Positions 12,319 through 23,000 of a DNA stretch of 64,000 nucleotides are shown one piece after another. The notes beneath the pieces were generated by a model, which saw only the letters and a program-made list of their open reading frames with translations, was not told the origin of the DNA and searched no databases. Source of the stretch: Calliphora vicina. Its lineage: Eukaryota; Arthropoda; Insecta; Diptera; Calliphoridae. The stretch spans positions 118,494,431-118,558,430 of the forward strand of contig NC_088781.1 in NCBI RefSeq assembly GCF_958450345.1, given 5' to 3'. Positions within the stretch are counted from its first letter, which is position 1, and every line of letters starts with the position of its first letter. A program made the translations under genes and the position numbers.

Positions 12319-12394
12319 ATGTTGATTGGATTAGTACGCGATTCTGTTATGCAGTGCTTCTGCCATACATGCCGGGCTCCCATTTTGCCAGCTG
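12319..12394 (+). CDS. First coding exon of an unidentified gene (partial, 25 codons plus 1 base)
   Basis: The first ATG after the leader opens a frame of 25 codons that reaches the donor CTG|GTAAGA at 12395; the exon therefore ends in phase 1. An in-frame TAA at 12304-12306 rules out an upstream extension, and A at -3 is a good start context. G+C is about half by hand count against roughly a quarter around it. The peptide starts M-L-I-G-L-V-R-D and carries a cysteine cluster CFCHTC at residues 13-18, then R-A-P-I-L-P-A. The cysteines could be palmitoylated or bind metal, but that is speculation. If unspliced, the frame stops six codons after the junction. No further coding exon is recognised to the end of the window, so the first intron would exceed 51 kb. 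I do not recognise the protein; a non-coding origin is possible but less likely. Confidence 0.6.
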
Positions 12395-12400
12395 GTAAGA
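12392..12400 (+). other. Splice donor of the first coding exon
   Basis: CTG|GTAAGA matches the fly 5' splice-site consensus at six of the key positions. It coincides with the point where G+C falls back to intron level. Confidence 0.6.
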
Positions 12401-12704
12401 ATTACCTTTAAAATGTTTTCTATTTGTTTTTATTTTAAATTGTAATTTAGATTAATGGTGGGCTCATTAAATGTGGAGGTCCACCATTGCATACGATTGT
12501 ATATATTTATATAAAAAAGAAGAATATTATAAAGTATTTTAAGCAAAAACCATTATTTTTACCTAAAAACACATAATATTAGGATTATTTTAAGGATTTA
12601 TGGTTTGAAATGTTGTAAACAGCATAAGTGAAATTCTCTTGAGTATTTTGAATTTATCTCTGGGATTATGATTTGATTAGAAGTACATGGAAAAACTGCC
12701 TACT

Positions 12705-15700
12705 ATTGGTCCTTCGAACTGAGTTTTTTTTGTCAAACATTTAAAACTGTATACATATGTTAAAAATCACTAAGATTTGTCTCAGAATTCAATTAGTTGC
12801 TAAGTGTATAATCTCATATTTTTATTTTAAAACTTCAAGTTTTGGTCCTTCGAACCCAATTTTTTGGAAAACCTTTAAAACTTCATACATATGTCAGTAA
12901 TGAGCCTGATTTATCTCAGTATATTCAAATAAAGTTGCTTTTTACAAAATTTTATACAGCAAATATTTTGTGGAACAAATTGTGTTATCATCTTCAAATA
13001 TCATTAATAAAAACTACATTTCTACAAATTAATTTTGGTCGAGGCACCAAAACAAATACCATTGAGAACACTAAAGTCAAATTGATAGTAAGTAATTGAT
13101 ACATTAACCTTTAAAGACTTATGAGATTACATTTCTATGAAATATGTAGAACGAAAAAAAATTCAAAAATATATTTCATGAGTTCGAAGAACCATAAAAA
13201 GTAGAAATTGAATTCATTAATATTTCCCTTAAATTAAATTTTGCTAAAAGCTCTTTCAGAATAAATGTCTGTTGTCTTTGTTAAAATTAATTTATTTTTG
13301 AATAAGTTCGAAGAACCAATAGTAACTAAAATCTGGTTTTAATAAATAAGAAAACAAATAAATTTAACCAATAAATTTTGCTGTCATTTAGCTGACATAA
13401 GTAATCAGTTTTAAGGATTTTATAAGATTTTCACTCCTTACAATTTTCACATGTAGTTTTAATAAAAAAATTTAAATCTGTTTAATATTTGACACATTAT
13501 TAAAATGTTAATAATCTACAATTAATTGATTTTTGTATTCAAAATTGTATTAAAAAAAGTAAGAATTCCATTCCATTTTATGGAAGATATTAACAATTTG
13601 CTTAATCATCTATTGGTCCTTCGAACTCCAGTACTAAAAACAAAATTCCCGTAAATTAAATTAAACAAACTAAATTATTTGTATAACATCAGTTCGAAGG
13701 ACCAAATTATCTATTAGTCCCTCGAACAATAGTAATGGAATCTCTATAAATTTAATAGAACAATTAAATGTATTACTTTGTCATATGAAGGAATAACAAA
13801 TTTGAAATCTTTTTGTTATTTGACAGATAGCATATTTAAATTTATTACTTTTTTTTAATTTATAACAAATATAAGATTAGTGGAAAATATTATCAATTTT
13901 TAATGGTTTATTGATCCTTCGAACATCTAACAAACATTTTTTGTATTACATCAGTTCGAAGAACCAAAATCATAACCAATTAATTATCTATTAGACCTTC
14001 GAACATCAGTACTGGAAAAAATCTCTATAAATTTAATAGAACAAATATATTTATTAGAAGAAATAAAGCAAATGTAAAATCTTTTTATTATTTCACAGAT
14101 TAGATTTTTAAATTAATTGATTAAAAAATAAAAAAAAATTTTGAGTCTATTGGTCCTTCGAGCATCTAACTAAAATCCAAATCTCTTCAAATTAAATAAA
14201 GTACACAAAATTATTTCTATTACATCAGTTCGAAGGACTAAATTCATAACCAATTCATTCATCAGCTATTGGTCCTTCGAACATCAAAACTCCAAAAAAT
14301 CTCTATAAATTTAATAAAACAAATAAATTTATTACTTTATCATATGATTGATTTTTAAAAAAAATTATAAAAGACACATGTTTGAAGGACCAATTTTGTG
14401 TAAAATATTAACAATTTGTATAATCGCCTATTGGTCCATCGAACATCTAACTATAATCAAAATTTATTCAAATTAAATAAAATACACAAAACTATTTGTA
14501 CTAGGATCGTTCGGTGGCCGAAATTCGACCACTTTTAAAACGCTTTTACCACTTCTATTTATATTGTGCATATCTAGTGAAAATAACCTTTTAAAAACCA
14601 TATATGTTTCATCAATATTGGTGGACAATAACATACTTAAAAGTGTACCACAAAAAAAAGTGTGGCCTATTTATATATAAGATTACATCAGTTCGAAGGA
14701 TTAAATTCATAACCAATTCATTCATCAGCTATTGGTCCTTCGAACATCAAAACTCGTGAAAATCTCTATAAATTTAATAGAACAAATAAATTTATTACTT
14801 TATCATATGATTGATTTTTAAACAATTTTATAAAAGACAAAAGTTTGAAGGACTAATTTTGTGTAAAATATTAACAATTTGTATAATCGTCTATTGGTCC
14901 ATCGTACATCCAACTATAATCAAAATTTCTTCAAATTAAATTAAAAAAAAAAAAATAATTATTTGTATTATAAGTTTGAATGACTAAATTCATAATCAAT
15001 TCATTCATCAGCTATTGGTACTTCGAACATCAAAACTCGAAAAAATTTCTATAAATTTAATAGAACAAATCAATTTCTACATTATCATATAAAGAAATAA
15101 AAAAAAAATAAAACTTTTTAATATTGATTGATTGATTTTTAAAAAAAAAATTTAAAAGACAAAAGTTTGAAAGACCAATTTTGTGTAATATATTAACAAT
15201 TTTTTAATAGCCTATTGGTCCTGCGAGCATCTAACTAAAACCCAAATTTCTTTAAATTAAACTAAATTATTTGTATTACATCAGTTCGAATAATCAAATT
15301 CATAACCAATTCAGTCATCAGCTATTGGTCCTTCGAACATCATTACTCGAAAAAAGTCTCTATAAATTTAATAGAACAAAATAAATTTATTACTTTTCAT
15401 ATAAAGGAATAAAAAATTAGAAATTTGTTTAACCGTTGATAGATTTTCGGGGTCCACATTTAGTTTTGATTGATTTCTACAAACATTTTTAAAAGACATA
15501 AGTTTGAAAAACTAATTTTGTGTGAAATATTAAGAATTTGTATAATCGTCTATTAGCTGTTTGAAGATCAGTAATTGAAACAAAATTTATCTAAATTCAT
15601 TGTATCAAATTCATTTTGTGTTTTCATCTATAATCCATTATATAATGTTGCAACCTCGGAAGAATTTAGTAACTTTTTCCTCTAAATTTATTAAAGTAAT

Positions 15701-16975
15701 ATGTATTTTATCATTGAGGTCAACTATTAAAGCCCAAAACTCATTGAACAGACCCTTCAAAAAGCTCTCAAATTCTGAATATTGTTTACAAATCAGATCG
15801 TTTATTAAAACTAGGCTCATATTTGTATTAAGTAATAGAAATATTTGTAATTTAAATCGAAATTTTTAACAAATTTTGCCTCTGATTTGATTGCTTCCAA
15901 CATATTTAATTGATGTTTCCAAACTTGATAGCCCTAAAACAGGACATTCAGATTATTGAAGAAAATACTCTTAAATGCATCTTAAAAAGTTTTTCAAAAA
16001 TGCGCTAACTAACAAACTTTTGACAACTTTTGGGTTATTGAGAATAGCTGAAACTAGTATTTACCTATTAATGCTGGTATTGATACATCAAATATGAACT
16101 CAGCTTTTGAAATAATATTCATATGGTCCTTCGAACTTAGGTAAAAATGTCCTTTTATTTCTATGTTTCTTTAATTAAATTTATAGACATTTTAATTAAA
16201 ATACTGCTGTTTAAAGAACCTATAGATGTAAATTCAAAACTAAATGTTTGCTAAATTTGATTAATTGAAATTTGTTTCTAGTTTAGATGTTTGAAAGACT
16301 AAATTCATAACATATATTAGGTATTAAATGTATATATATTACTTGTTAATTTTCCTATAAAAATAACTCGTAGCTATCTCTTTTGAGGAAAACTCTACAA
16401 AATAAATTATGACTAAAAAAAATCTATTAAAAAACAAAACAATCAACATCTACAGAAGATTCTCTAAATAATCCTTTACAAATAATCTTTAACAAACTTA
16501 TCGGCCACATTTTCGGGTACATCCAACTGTTTGTAATTTAGTTTTAATCATTTTATTGAACTTAAAGTTGGCTTGTTAATATCGTATCAGAATTCTCCTC
16601 ATTTTATAATACTTCCTCACTTTCCTTCCAATTCTTTCAATTCGTTAAAAATATACAAATTTGTACGAAGTTCTATTGTATCTCTCGCTCTCTCTCTCTG
16701 ATGGAGTCTCTTATGATATCTTCTTTCCTGGCTAAAATGCTGCATTGCTGTTCTTTTATGAAAACGTGAAAATTTAAGCGGGTAATCTGTTTTAAAAAGG
16801 AACCATCATTCAGTTCAAATGAAAGCTCATACAGGAAAAAAGTAGCTTAAAGGACTTCATCCATTTGATGCGTTTTAACAACTTTATACAAAAAATTACG
16901 AACCAAAAAAATCAAAGAAGCAACATCATATTAGATTTCGAGAATATATTCTCGATTCGAAGGACCAATATTTGT
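12705..16975. repeat. Field of alternating GGTCCTTCGAAC motifs, ~285-bp degenerate unit
   Basis: The 12-mer GGTCCTTCGAAC (or one-mismatch forms) occurs on the + strand near 12710, 12843, 13616, 13914, 14152, 14271, 14432, 14734, 15016, 15326 and 16122. Its reverse complement GTTCGAAGGACC (or close variants) occurs near 13182, 13306, 13691, 13953, 14227, 14371, 14690, 14844, 15166, 15285 and 16957. Between 13.9 and 15.6 kb these sit in a ~285-bp tandem unit containing CTCTATAAATTTAATAGAAC. Outside it only the motif is kept. TTCGAA itself is palindromic. The 85- and 89-codon frames at 12842 and 15600 are chance frames in this repeat. Confidence 0.85.
14503..14680. mobile_element. ~175-bp insertion interrupting one TTCGAA repeat unit
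   Basis: Neighbouring units read TATTTSTATTACATCAGTTCGAAG without a break. Here the same sequence is split after TATTTGTA and resumes at ATTACATCAG. The inserted DNA has a weak inverted pair (GGTGGCCGAAATTCGACCAC near the left, AAAAGTGTGGCC near the right) and no coding sequence. It may be a small MITE; terminal repeats and duplication are not clean. Confidence 0.4.
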
Positions 16976-17617
16976 ATTAATATATCAAGCGCTAACTGCG
17001 AAAATATCTTAAGTACATGACAAAAAACTTTTTTGTGTGTTGTTTGTTTTAATTCAATGTAAACATATGGGCGATATGAATTTTAGCTGAAATTGTTTTT
17101 CAAAAGTTATTTTTGGGAATATAAAAATTACTTTTTGTATTCCGATACCTTGTACACCTATGAAATTTTCACAGAATATATAAATGATTTGTATTAAAAT
17201 ATTGAAATCGAATATATTGTAGGTAAGATATTTTAGCTGTTAAGGTTCGATATTATTTTGAGTTTTCTGTGCTTAAACATTCATAGTATCACATTTGTCT
17301 AGTTTAGAAGTTTACAAATCAAATTTTTACAATATTAACTTAGTATACACACAGTTTTTCGAAAAAATTGTTGTGTTTGGATTTCAGCCACGCCCATTTA
17401 TTAAACAAAATCTGATTTAAAAGTTTTATGAAACCCTAACAGAGGAATGAAAGTTTTTTGTCATTTAAGTGCCATTTTGAGTTTGAAAACAATTTGAGAA
17501 TAAACTCATTTCTCAAATTGAAATTAACTTCCTTTTTGTTGTTAAGGCTTTTTTTCTCAAATGTTTATCAAATCATTTTCAAGCATTTAACATGAATGGT
17601 TGTTAGGAATTGGAAAC
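16976..17617. other. Intron-like sequence, nothing recognised
   Basis: AT-rich, no frame, repeat or motif that I can support. Confidence 0.5.
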
Positions 17618-17620
17618 TTA

Positions 17621-17767
17621 GGGGCTCATTTTATAAAACGAAACGACAAACGTTAAATAAATTTTGTATGGAAGTTTCAAACCAAACCAAGTTTCAAACC
17701 ATTTTCCCAGTATTCTTCATACAAATTAATTGCGTTTCTGAACGCTTCGTTTTATAAAATGAGACCT
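17621..17767. mobile_element. Short MITE with 3-base TTA duplication (Harbinger-like)
   Basis: The ends are inverted repeats: GGGGCTCATTTTATAAAACG on the left and CGTTTTATAAAATGAGACC on the right, with one or two mismatches over about 20 bases. TTA stands at 17618-17620 and again at 17768-17770. A TWA duplication is characteristic of PIF/Harbinger insertion. Internally TTTGTATGGAAG is mirrored by TTCATACAA. There is no coding capacity. Confidence 0.65.
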
Positions 17768-17770
17768 TTA

Positions 17771-18599
17771 CATATATTTTTTTTCTCCAAAAACAATTTA
17801 ATAATTCAGAACACTATTATTATCTTATTTTTGTCGTTTTAACTTTGTAAAATGTTCAATTACTCAGTAAACTCCAATTATTCGTATCAACACCTTTTCT
17901 TAATGTAGAATTTTAGTTTGTTCAGGTTACCATACAAATTCACTGATAACTCACTCATAAATCCAGGAACAAACTTTCATAACTTCTCATAGAACTAATA
18001 TATAAATTTGTGTCTAATTTGCTGCAGTAGTTCTTCAGTTTAAAGAATAAACACTTCTCTATTAAAAGTATCTTTAAACCGACTACAATATGGTTTCAGA
18101 TGATTCAAAGTATACTCTTGTATATCGTAGCCTTTGTTCAACTTGCTTAAAAACTTATTGCTGACATTGGCAAAATTTGGGAAAATCATTAGATCACACA
18201 TCTAAAGAATTCGTCCGAAAGTGAAACGAACTGCCTAATCGGATACTAGTTCAGCTTAGCTAAATGAGAATTGCAAACTTTAACTTTGTGTTTAGATTTA
18301 AAAATACGGATCTAGTATGGGGTTTCTAATCCCAAGAATTTCTGGTAATACATATTTTTTCTGATTCGAAAAAGTTCTCTTTAAAACTATTTTTTTCAAA
18401 ATTTAAATAATTTTTTTAATCTTCGAATCAATTAATTTAATTCCTTTTTCAAAATCAAATTAACCATTCCGTTAATGAATTCATTAGGTATTAATTCATA
18501 GGCTTAACTCCTTTGTACTTCAAATGTATAGAATTCATGCCTTTGACATTTCATTGTTTATAGAATTAACTCTTTATTATATCATTCAAGTTTTCTTTA
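17771..18599. other. Intron-like sequence, nothing recognised
   Basis: AT-rich; no gene or repeat that I can support apart from GAATTC-rich drift leading into the next duplication. Confidence 0.5.
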
Positions 18600-18990
18600 A
18601 TTCAAAACCGTTACAAAGTAGCTTTAAAAATGTATTGAATGATTAAATTTGTCCTCAATTCAAATATATTACAAAATTGCTTAAGTCAATTCATTTTGTA
18701 AATGAAAAAATATTTTAATTGAATTTATATTAAACTGAATTCACAATAATTGAATCATTCAAAGGTTGATTTAATTCTGTTATGAAATAATAATGGATTT
18801 CATAAATCCATTCCGATCATCTAATTAATGTTTCAATTCTCCTTCAATTCAAATCTATTAAAAAAGTCTTACGTCAATTCATTTTGTAAAAGCAAAACAA
18901 AACTGAATGAAGAAAAAATATTTTAATTCAATTTGTATTAGACTGAATTCACAATAATTGAAAAGGTTGAAAAAATTCTGTTATGATGAA
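18600..18990 (+). repeat. Degenerate tandem duplication, ~185-bp period
   Basis: Segments 18636-18782 and 18820-18986 share the order CTTCAATTCAAAT, GTCAATTCATTTTGTAAA, AATATTTTAATTSAATTT, ACTGAATTCACAATAATTGA and AATTCTGTTATGA. The right copy has an extra AAGCAAAACAAAACTGAATG. Repeated GAATTC/AATTGA words continue to about 19080. Confidence 0.65.
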
Positions 18991-19296
18991 TGAATTCTTT
19001 TTAAATAAAAACGTTTAAATGAAACTACAGCATTAGATGTTGGGAGTGGATAAATGGAATGAATGACTGACATTTTTTAATTCCGTATAAAGAATTTATT
19101 GAATTACTATCAATTTTAATTAAATCGAACCTTTGCTTTTAATAAATGTATAAACATTATTGAATTTTGATCAATCATTTAAAATATTATATAGGTTATT
19201 GGCTTAATTTAAAATCTGACAATTCCTAGGAAAAGGTCCGTATTCTATATCGTAATTTAATTATTTGATATAATGCATTTGATATCGGACAAGAAA

Positions 19297-19470
19297 TCTA
19301 TGTATATAAAAATGAAATGGTCCATGTATGTAATGTCATCACGTGAGAACGGCTGGAGCGATTTGGCTGATTTTGGTTTTAATCGATTCGAAATTTTCAG
19401 GAGATGGTTTATAAAGAAAAAAATTCAAAAATTGCGGGTAAAACTCGGAAATTCTTTTTTTTTGTGAGTC
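19297..19470 (+). mobile_element. Helitron-like 5' end fragment (tentative)
   Basis: A sudden less-AT-rich block begins TCTATGTATATAAAAATG after an A and continues with CACGTGAGAACGGCTGGAGC and GATTTGGCTGATTTTGGTTT. Blocks of this wording are common in insect Helitron-related repeats, which begin with TC and insert between A and T. The 3' end (CTRR preceded by a hairpin) was not found. The short frames at 19273 and 19425 are shadows of this fragment. Confidence 0.35.
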
Positions 19471-19621
19471 CAGTCAACTGTAATAAAAAAGCTCCCTAAA
19501 GTATGCAGTACAAATTTAGATATTTTATTTGCAAATAAATAACAACAGGCTGGTGTGCTTGGGTTGGAGAAACTTGAAGAACTAACATTAGTAAATGCTA
19601 CTAATACTAGTTTAATATATT

Positions 19622-19697
19622 TTATCATAATTTCGATATCGAAATAATTTTTCGATACGACAACTCATTCGATCTCGAATGCGGTAATTTGGCGCCT
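19622..19697 (+). mobile_element. Relic of the 33.0-kb MITE family
   Basis: ATAATTTCGATATCGAAAT, TTTTTCGATACGA, CATTCGATCTCGAATGCGGT match, in the same order, the right third of the element at 32892-33192. The left part and the terminal GGGG are absent. Confidence 0.6.
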
Positions 19698-21290
19698 GAA
19701 AATTAGGAACTCTAATATAGATGCTTGATAAATAAGTACTTTTATATCAGATTATAACTTTGATATTACAAAACTAGTTCTAAGTAATTTAGTCGGTATA
19801 TAGTACAAGTAGTAAGTTATTCAGTTATGTCTTTGCCACTTATCACTAACTAGTTTTTACTGTGAACATTTTTAAAGATTTATTTAACAATTTTAAACAT
19901 TTTAAAGAAGAGTGACAATTATTTTTATATTTATCAGCAAAATTTCCATTTTACACAAAACTAAAGAGGAAGTCTTTATATCATTCTCTTCTTTATGCAA
20001 TAGTTTTAATGCATCACCACATATTTAACCATTTTATAATAACATTTCTTCCTTCAATCTGTCAATCAATACAAAATTAATAACATTTTCATACCAATAA
20101 TGATTTATAAATTAATTTTTTTGAATGACCATATAAATTATTAATTACACTAGAATAACTATAGCATACTTTTGTGGTTTATATATAAAAAAAAAAAACA
20201 ATAATTGATTGCATACTTAGGCAAGCATAACGTTAATAATCATAAATTAATATATAATAACATGAAATAAAACAAAAATAACACATAGGATACAAACAAT
20301 AATAAATAGCAAATTTAATATTTAATCATTTTTACACAATTTCTATACATACATCATTGAACAATTTTTAAAATAAATTTTGTGTGTTGTATAAATTATA
20401 ATATAAATTGGCATAAAATCGATTGTAAACGATAACTATGCATTATATATTATAATGATTCATAAACATTTATAAATATTTATCACAAATATACAGTATA
20501 GTTTTAGATGTTTTATACAAATTATAGAAAAATAGAACAATTACACATTAATTTACTAATCAATAGTGGTTAAATGTAAATGTATATTTTATATGAATTT
20601 TGTTGAAGAATTTATTGGTAGTATTGGTTGTTTTTAAGGTGTGTCTGAAAATATATTACACACAAATTAAATAAAATACCTCCAAAATAATAAAAAGAAA
20701 ATCCATAAATAAATTATATATATTTTTACTATTTGAAACTACCCTCTAGAGTTTTACAGTTATACATTTGTGTGTGTGAGTAAGTTTTATTGTTGCCATT
20801 TTTAAACTCCCGCAAGTAGGCAATAAAAACGCGTTTTATTTGTTTGTATATATAGCTATAGGAGTGTGTGTGCATGTAGATACTTGGTTTATGTACTATG
20901 TTATTTTATGGCTCCATACGACCAGACCAAAGGCGCCAAAATGCTGTCATGATGATTGAACCAAAAATGAGTCATGCGATTAAATTTTAATGGAAATGGT
21001 CGAATACAAGGAGACGACTTATTTCAATATACTATGTAGATATTTATAAAGGACATAAGTATAAATGAAAATAAAAAAAAACATGATTTAATACTAAAAT
21101 AAATGAAGTATATATATTTTATGAGGATTTTGTTTTAACAAAAATGTAAAGTATACTTATAGGATTTGAACAACTAACTTGCTTTTGTGTTGGGAAATAA
21201 ATTTGGAAATATTTTATAGGTTTTTTTTGAGGGAATTTTGTTAGCAATATAGACACTTGCTAAATTGAAATAAAATATAAATTATAGTAA
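19698..21290. other. Intron-like sequence, nothing recognised
   Basis: Very AT-rich, with TG-rich simple sequence near 20768 and 20870. Segment 20905-21010 is somewhat less AT-rich but carries no recognisable element. Confidence 0.5.
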
Positions 21291-21291
21291 A

Positions 21292-21638
21292 GGGTCTTCC
21301 AATAGGGACTTCCGAACTTTGACAGTTGATAGATGTCATATTATTGAAGCTAGATCTGTCAAATTGGCTGTCATTTATTCAGTTTGTTTCGATAAATCTC
21401 CATGGAAGGACAATAGCGTTCAACAACACGAGCAACTGATAAAATTGTGTTATCAAAATGGGTGTTCTGTTCGGCCAAAGTTCCGCGCGCCACGCCCATT
21501 TTACAGTGCTGCCCTTTTCTGGATAAATGGGTTAACCATTCACATGAGATCCAAGAGCGTCCAATGTATCCCGAAAAAGTCACTGTATGGTGTGAATTTT
21601 GGGCTGCGGGCATCATCGGTCCGTATTTCTTTGAGAGC
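21292..21638 (+). pseudogene. Mariner-like transposase, 5' part, internally deleted
   Basis: The terminal sequence GGGTCTTCCAATAGGGACTT starts the element; a near-identical end occurs inverted near 63165. Translation gives the start of a helix-turn-helix region (around Q-Q-H-E-Q-L-I-K-L, then Y-Q-N-G), jumps to H-E-I-Q-E-R and P-E-K-V-T-V-W-C, and ends I-I-G-P-Y-F-F-E. The stretch holding the rest of the DNA-binding domain and the first catalytic Asp is missing, and frames change. At 21639 another element interrupts it; the transposase resumes at 22625. The overlapping frames at 21319, 21371 and 21447 are pieces or shadows of this relic. Confidence 0.8.
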
Positions 21639-22624
21639 CAGTGGAGCCATTTGAGTTTTTTCGTTGCAAAAATCATAACTTTTGAACCAAATGAGATAAT
21701 CAAAAAATTTAAAAGGCATATGATAGATAATTGATTAGACTATGAAATGAAAGGGTTTGAAAGGGATTCTAAGCCTTTTAGGTGCCTACTTATGGCTTAA
21801 CAAAGTTTAAATTTGAGGAAAAATCAATTTTATGGGAGGTAAAATAGAATATTTTTTAAAATTTTTGATTTTTTATGTTTCTTATGATTTAAAATTATTC
21901 CAGAAAAAAAAAAATTTTTAAAAATTTTTAAATTTGTTTAAATTTTTTTTAAGAAAAGATTTAAAATTTGTTTAAATTATTTTAAAGTTTTTTGTAAAAT
22001 ATTGGTCACAATCATTAAAAAATGGTATATCTGGGGTTTCACTGTTATATATCATAAATTGCCCAAAAAAGCATGCAACACATTTTTGGAACCCATGTCT
22101 TTTTACAAAATTTTACCTCTAGCAAAAAATGGGGCAAAGGCGGACAGCTGGACATTTTTGCATTAGGTAAAGGAATAATCAAAGAACTTATTTTGAAAAT
22201 ATGGAAAATATAGAAATTGATAGTTTTTATTTATTTTCCATCAAAGTTGAGAAATATTGAAAAAATCGATATTTACCAAATATTACTTGGAAAAATACAA
22301 AGCAAACAATACAATTTTTTTATATTTATTTTCTTAATAAATAGATCTATCAATAGAATCAAAAATAATAACGATCCGTTACCTAGTTTTCAAGATATTG
22401 TATGTGAAAGCGGACCAAATTACATAAAAATGATCTGTTTTGAAAACTGAAAATCAGTCAACTTTGAAGGGCTATATCTTCTGAACAAAAAAATCTGATT
22501 GTAATTAGAGTAGCATATTTGAAATCGTTGGAGAATTTCCTGTAAAATAGGTTTATTCAATATTTTTTAGGAGCTCAAGAAATTTTTGATTTTTGCAACC
22601 TCACTTGTTCTACAGATGCCACTG
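21639..22624. mobile_element. 986-bp DNA element inserted in the mariner, ends CAGTGG
   Basis: The left end CAGTGGAGCC and right end ATGCCACTG are inverted. 24-25 bases inside each end lies the inverted word GTTGCAAAAATCA (21663 and, inverted, 22599), so the ends are paired at matching distance. The interior is AT-rich and has no transposase. Flanking mariner codons (…F-F-E before, G-Y-R-S-I-I-T after) belong to adjacent parts of one protein. I could not find a target duplication: the 8 bases on each side differ. The superfamily is therefore open; hAT is one option. Confidence 0.6.
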
Positions 22625-23000
22625 CGCGACGTTGGCTATAGGTCGATAATAACCATCATCTTTTGGCCTGAATTGGATGATGTGGACACCAACGACATGT
22701 GGTTTCAGCAGGACCGCGTTACATGCCACATTGGACATTCCGCACGAGAGATTTGAGGGCATGGTCATCTCACGTGGAGTTGATGTGAACTGGTCATTTG
22801 AAACCGATAGACTTTTTCTTGTGGGTTTTCTTAAGTATATGTGAATAAGCCATAAACCATCCACCCTCAAAGCCAACATAACACAAGCCATCGCTCAAAT
22901 TCAGCCTGATTTATGTGCCAAAGTCATGGAAAATTTAACATTTCGGATGAGCGCCACCGCAACGGACATTTGCATGATGTTATATTCCTTACATAATGGC
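22625..23000 (+). pseudogene. Mariner-like transposase, 3' part
   Basis: Continuation of the copy started at 21292. In order: G-Y-R-S-I-I-T, F-W-P-E-L-D-D-V-D, M-W-F-Q-Q-D (second catalytic Asp), C-H, V-N-W, L-K-P-I-D-F-F-L-W (third acidic residue), and a C-terminal A-N-I-T-Q-A-I-A-Q-I-Q-P helix with V-M-E-N. Frames shift several times, so it is dead. The right terminal repeat expected from the left end is not present before 23120. The minus-strand frame at 22610-22891 is a shadow. Confidence 0.8.

Noticed and set aside
21319..21734. Three overlapping ~100-codon frames
   Set aside because: They are frame-shifted pieces and antisense shadows of the mariner relic, not separate genes.
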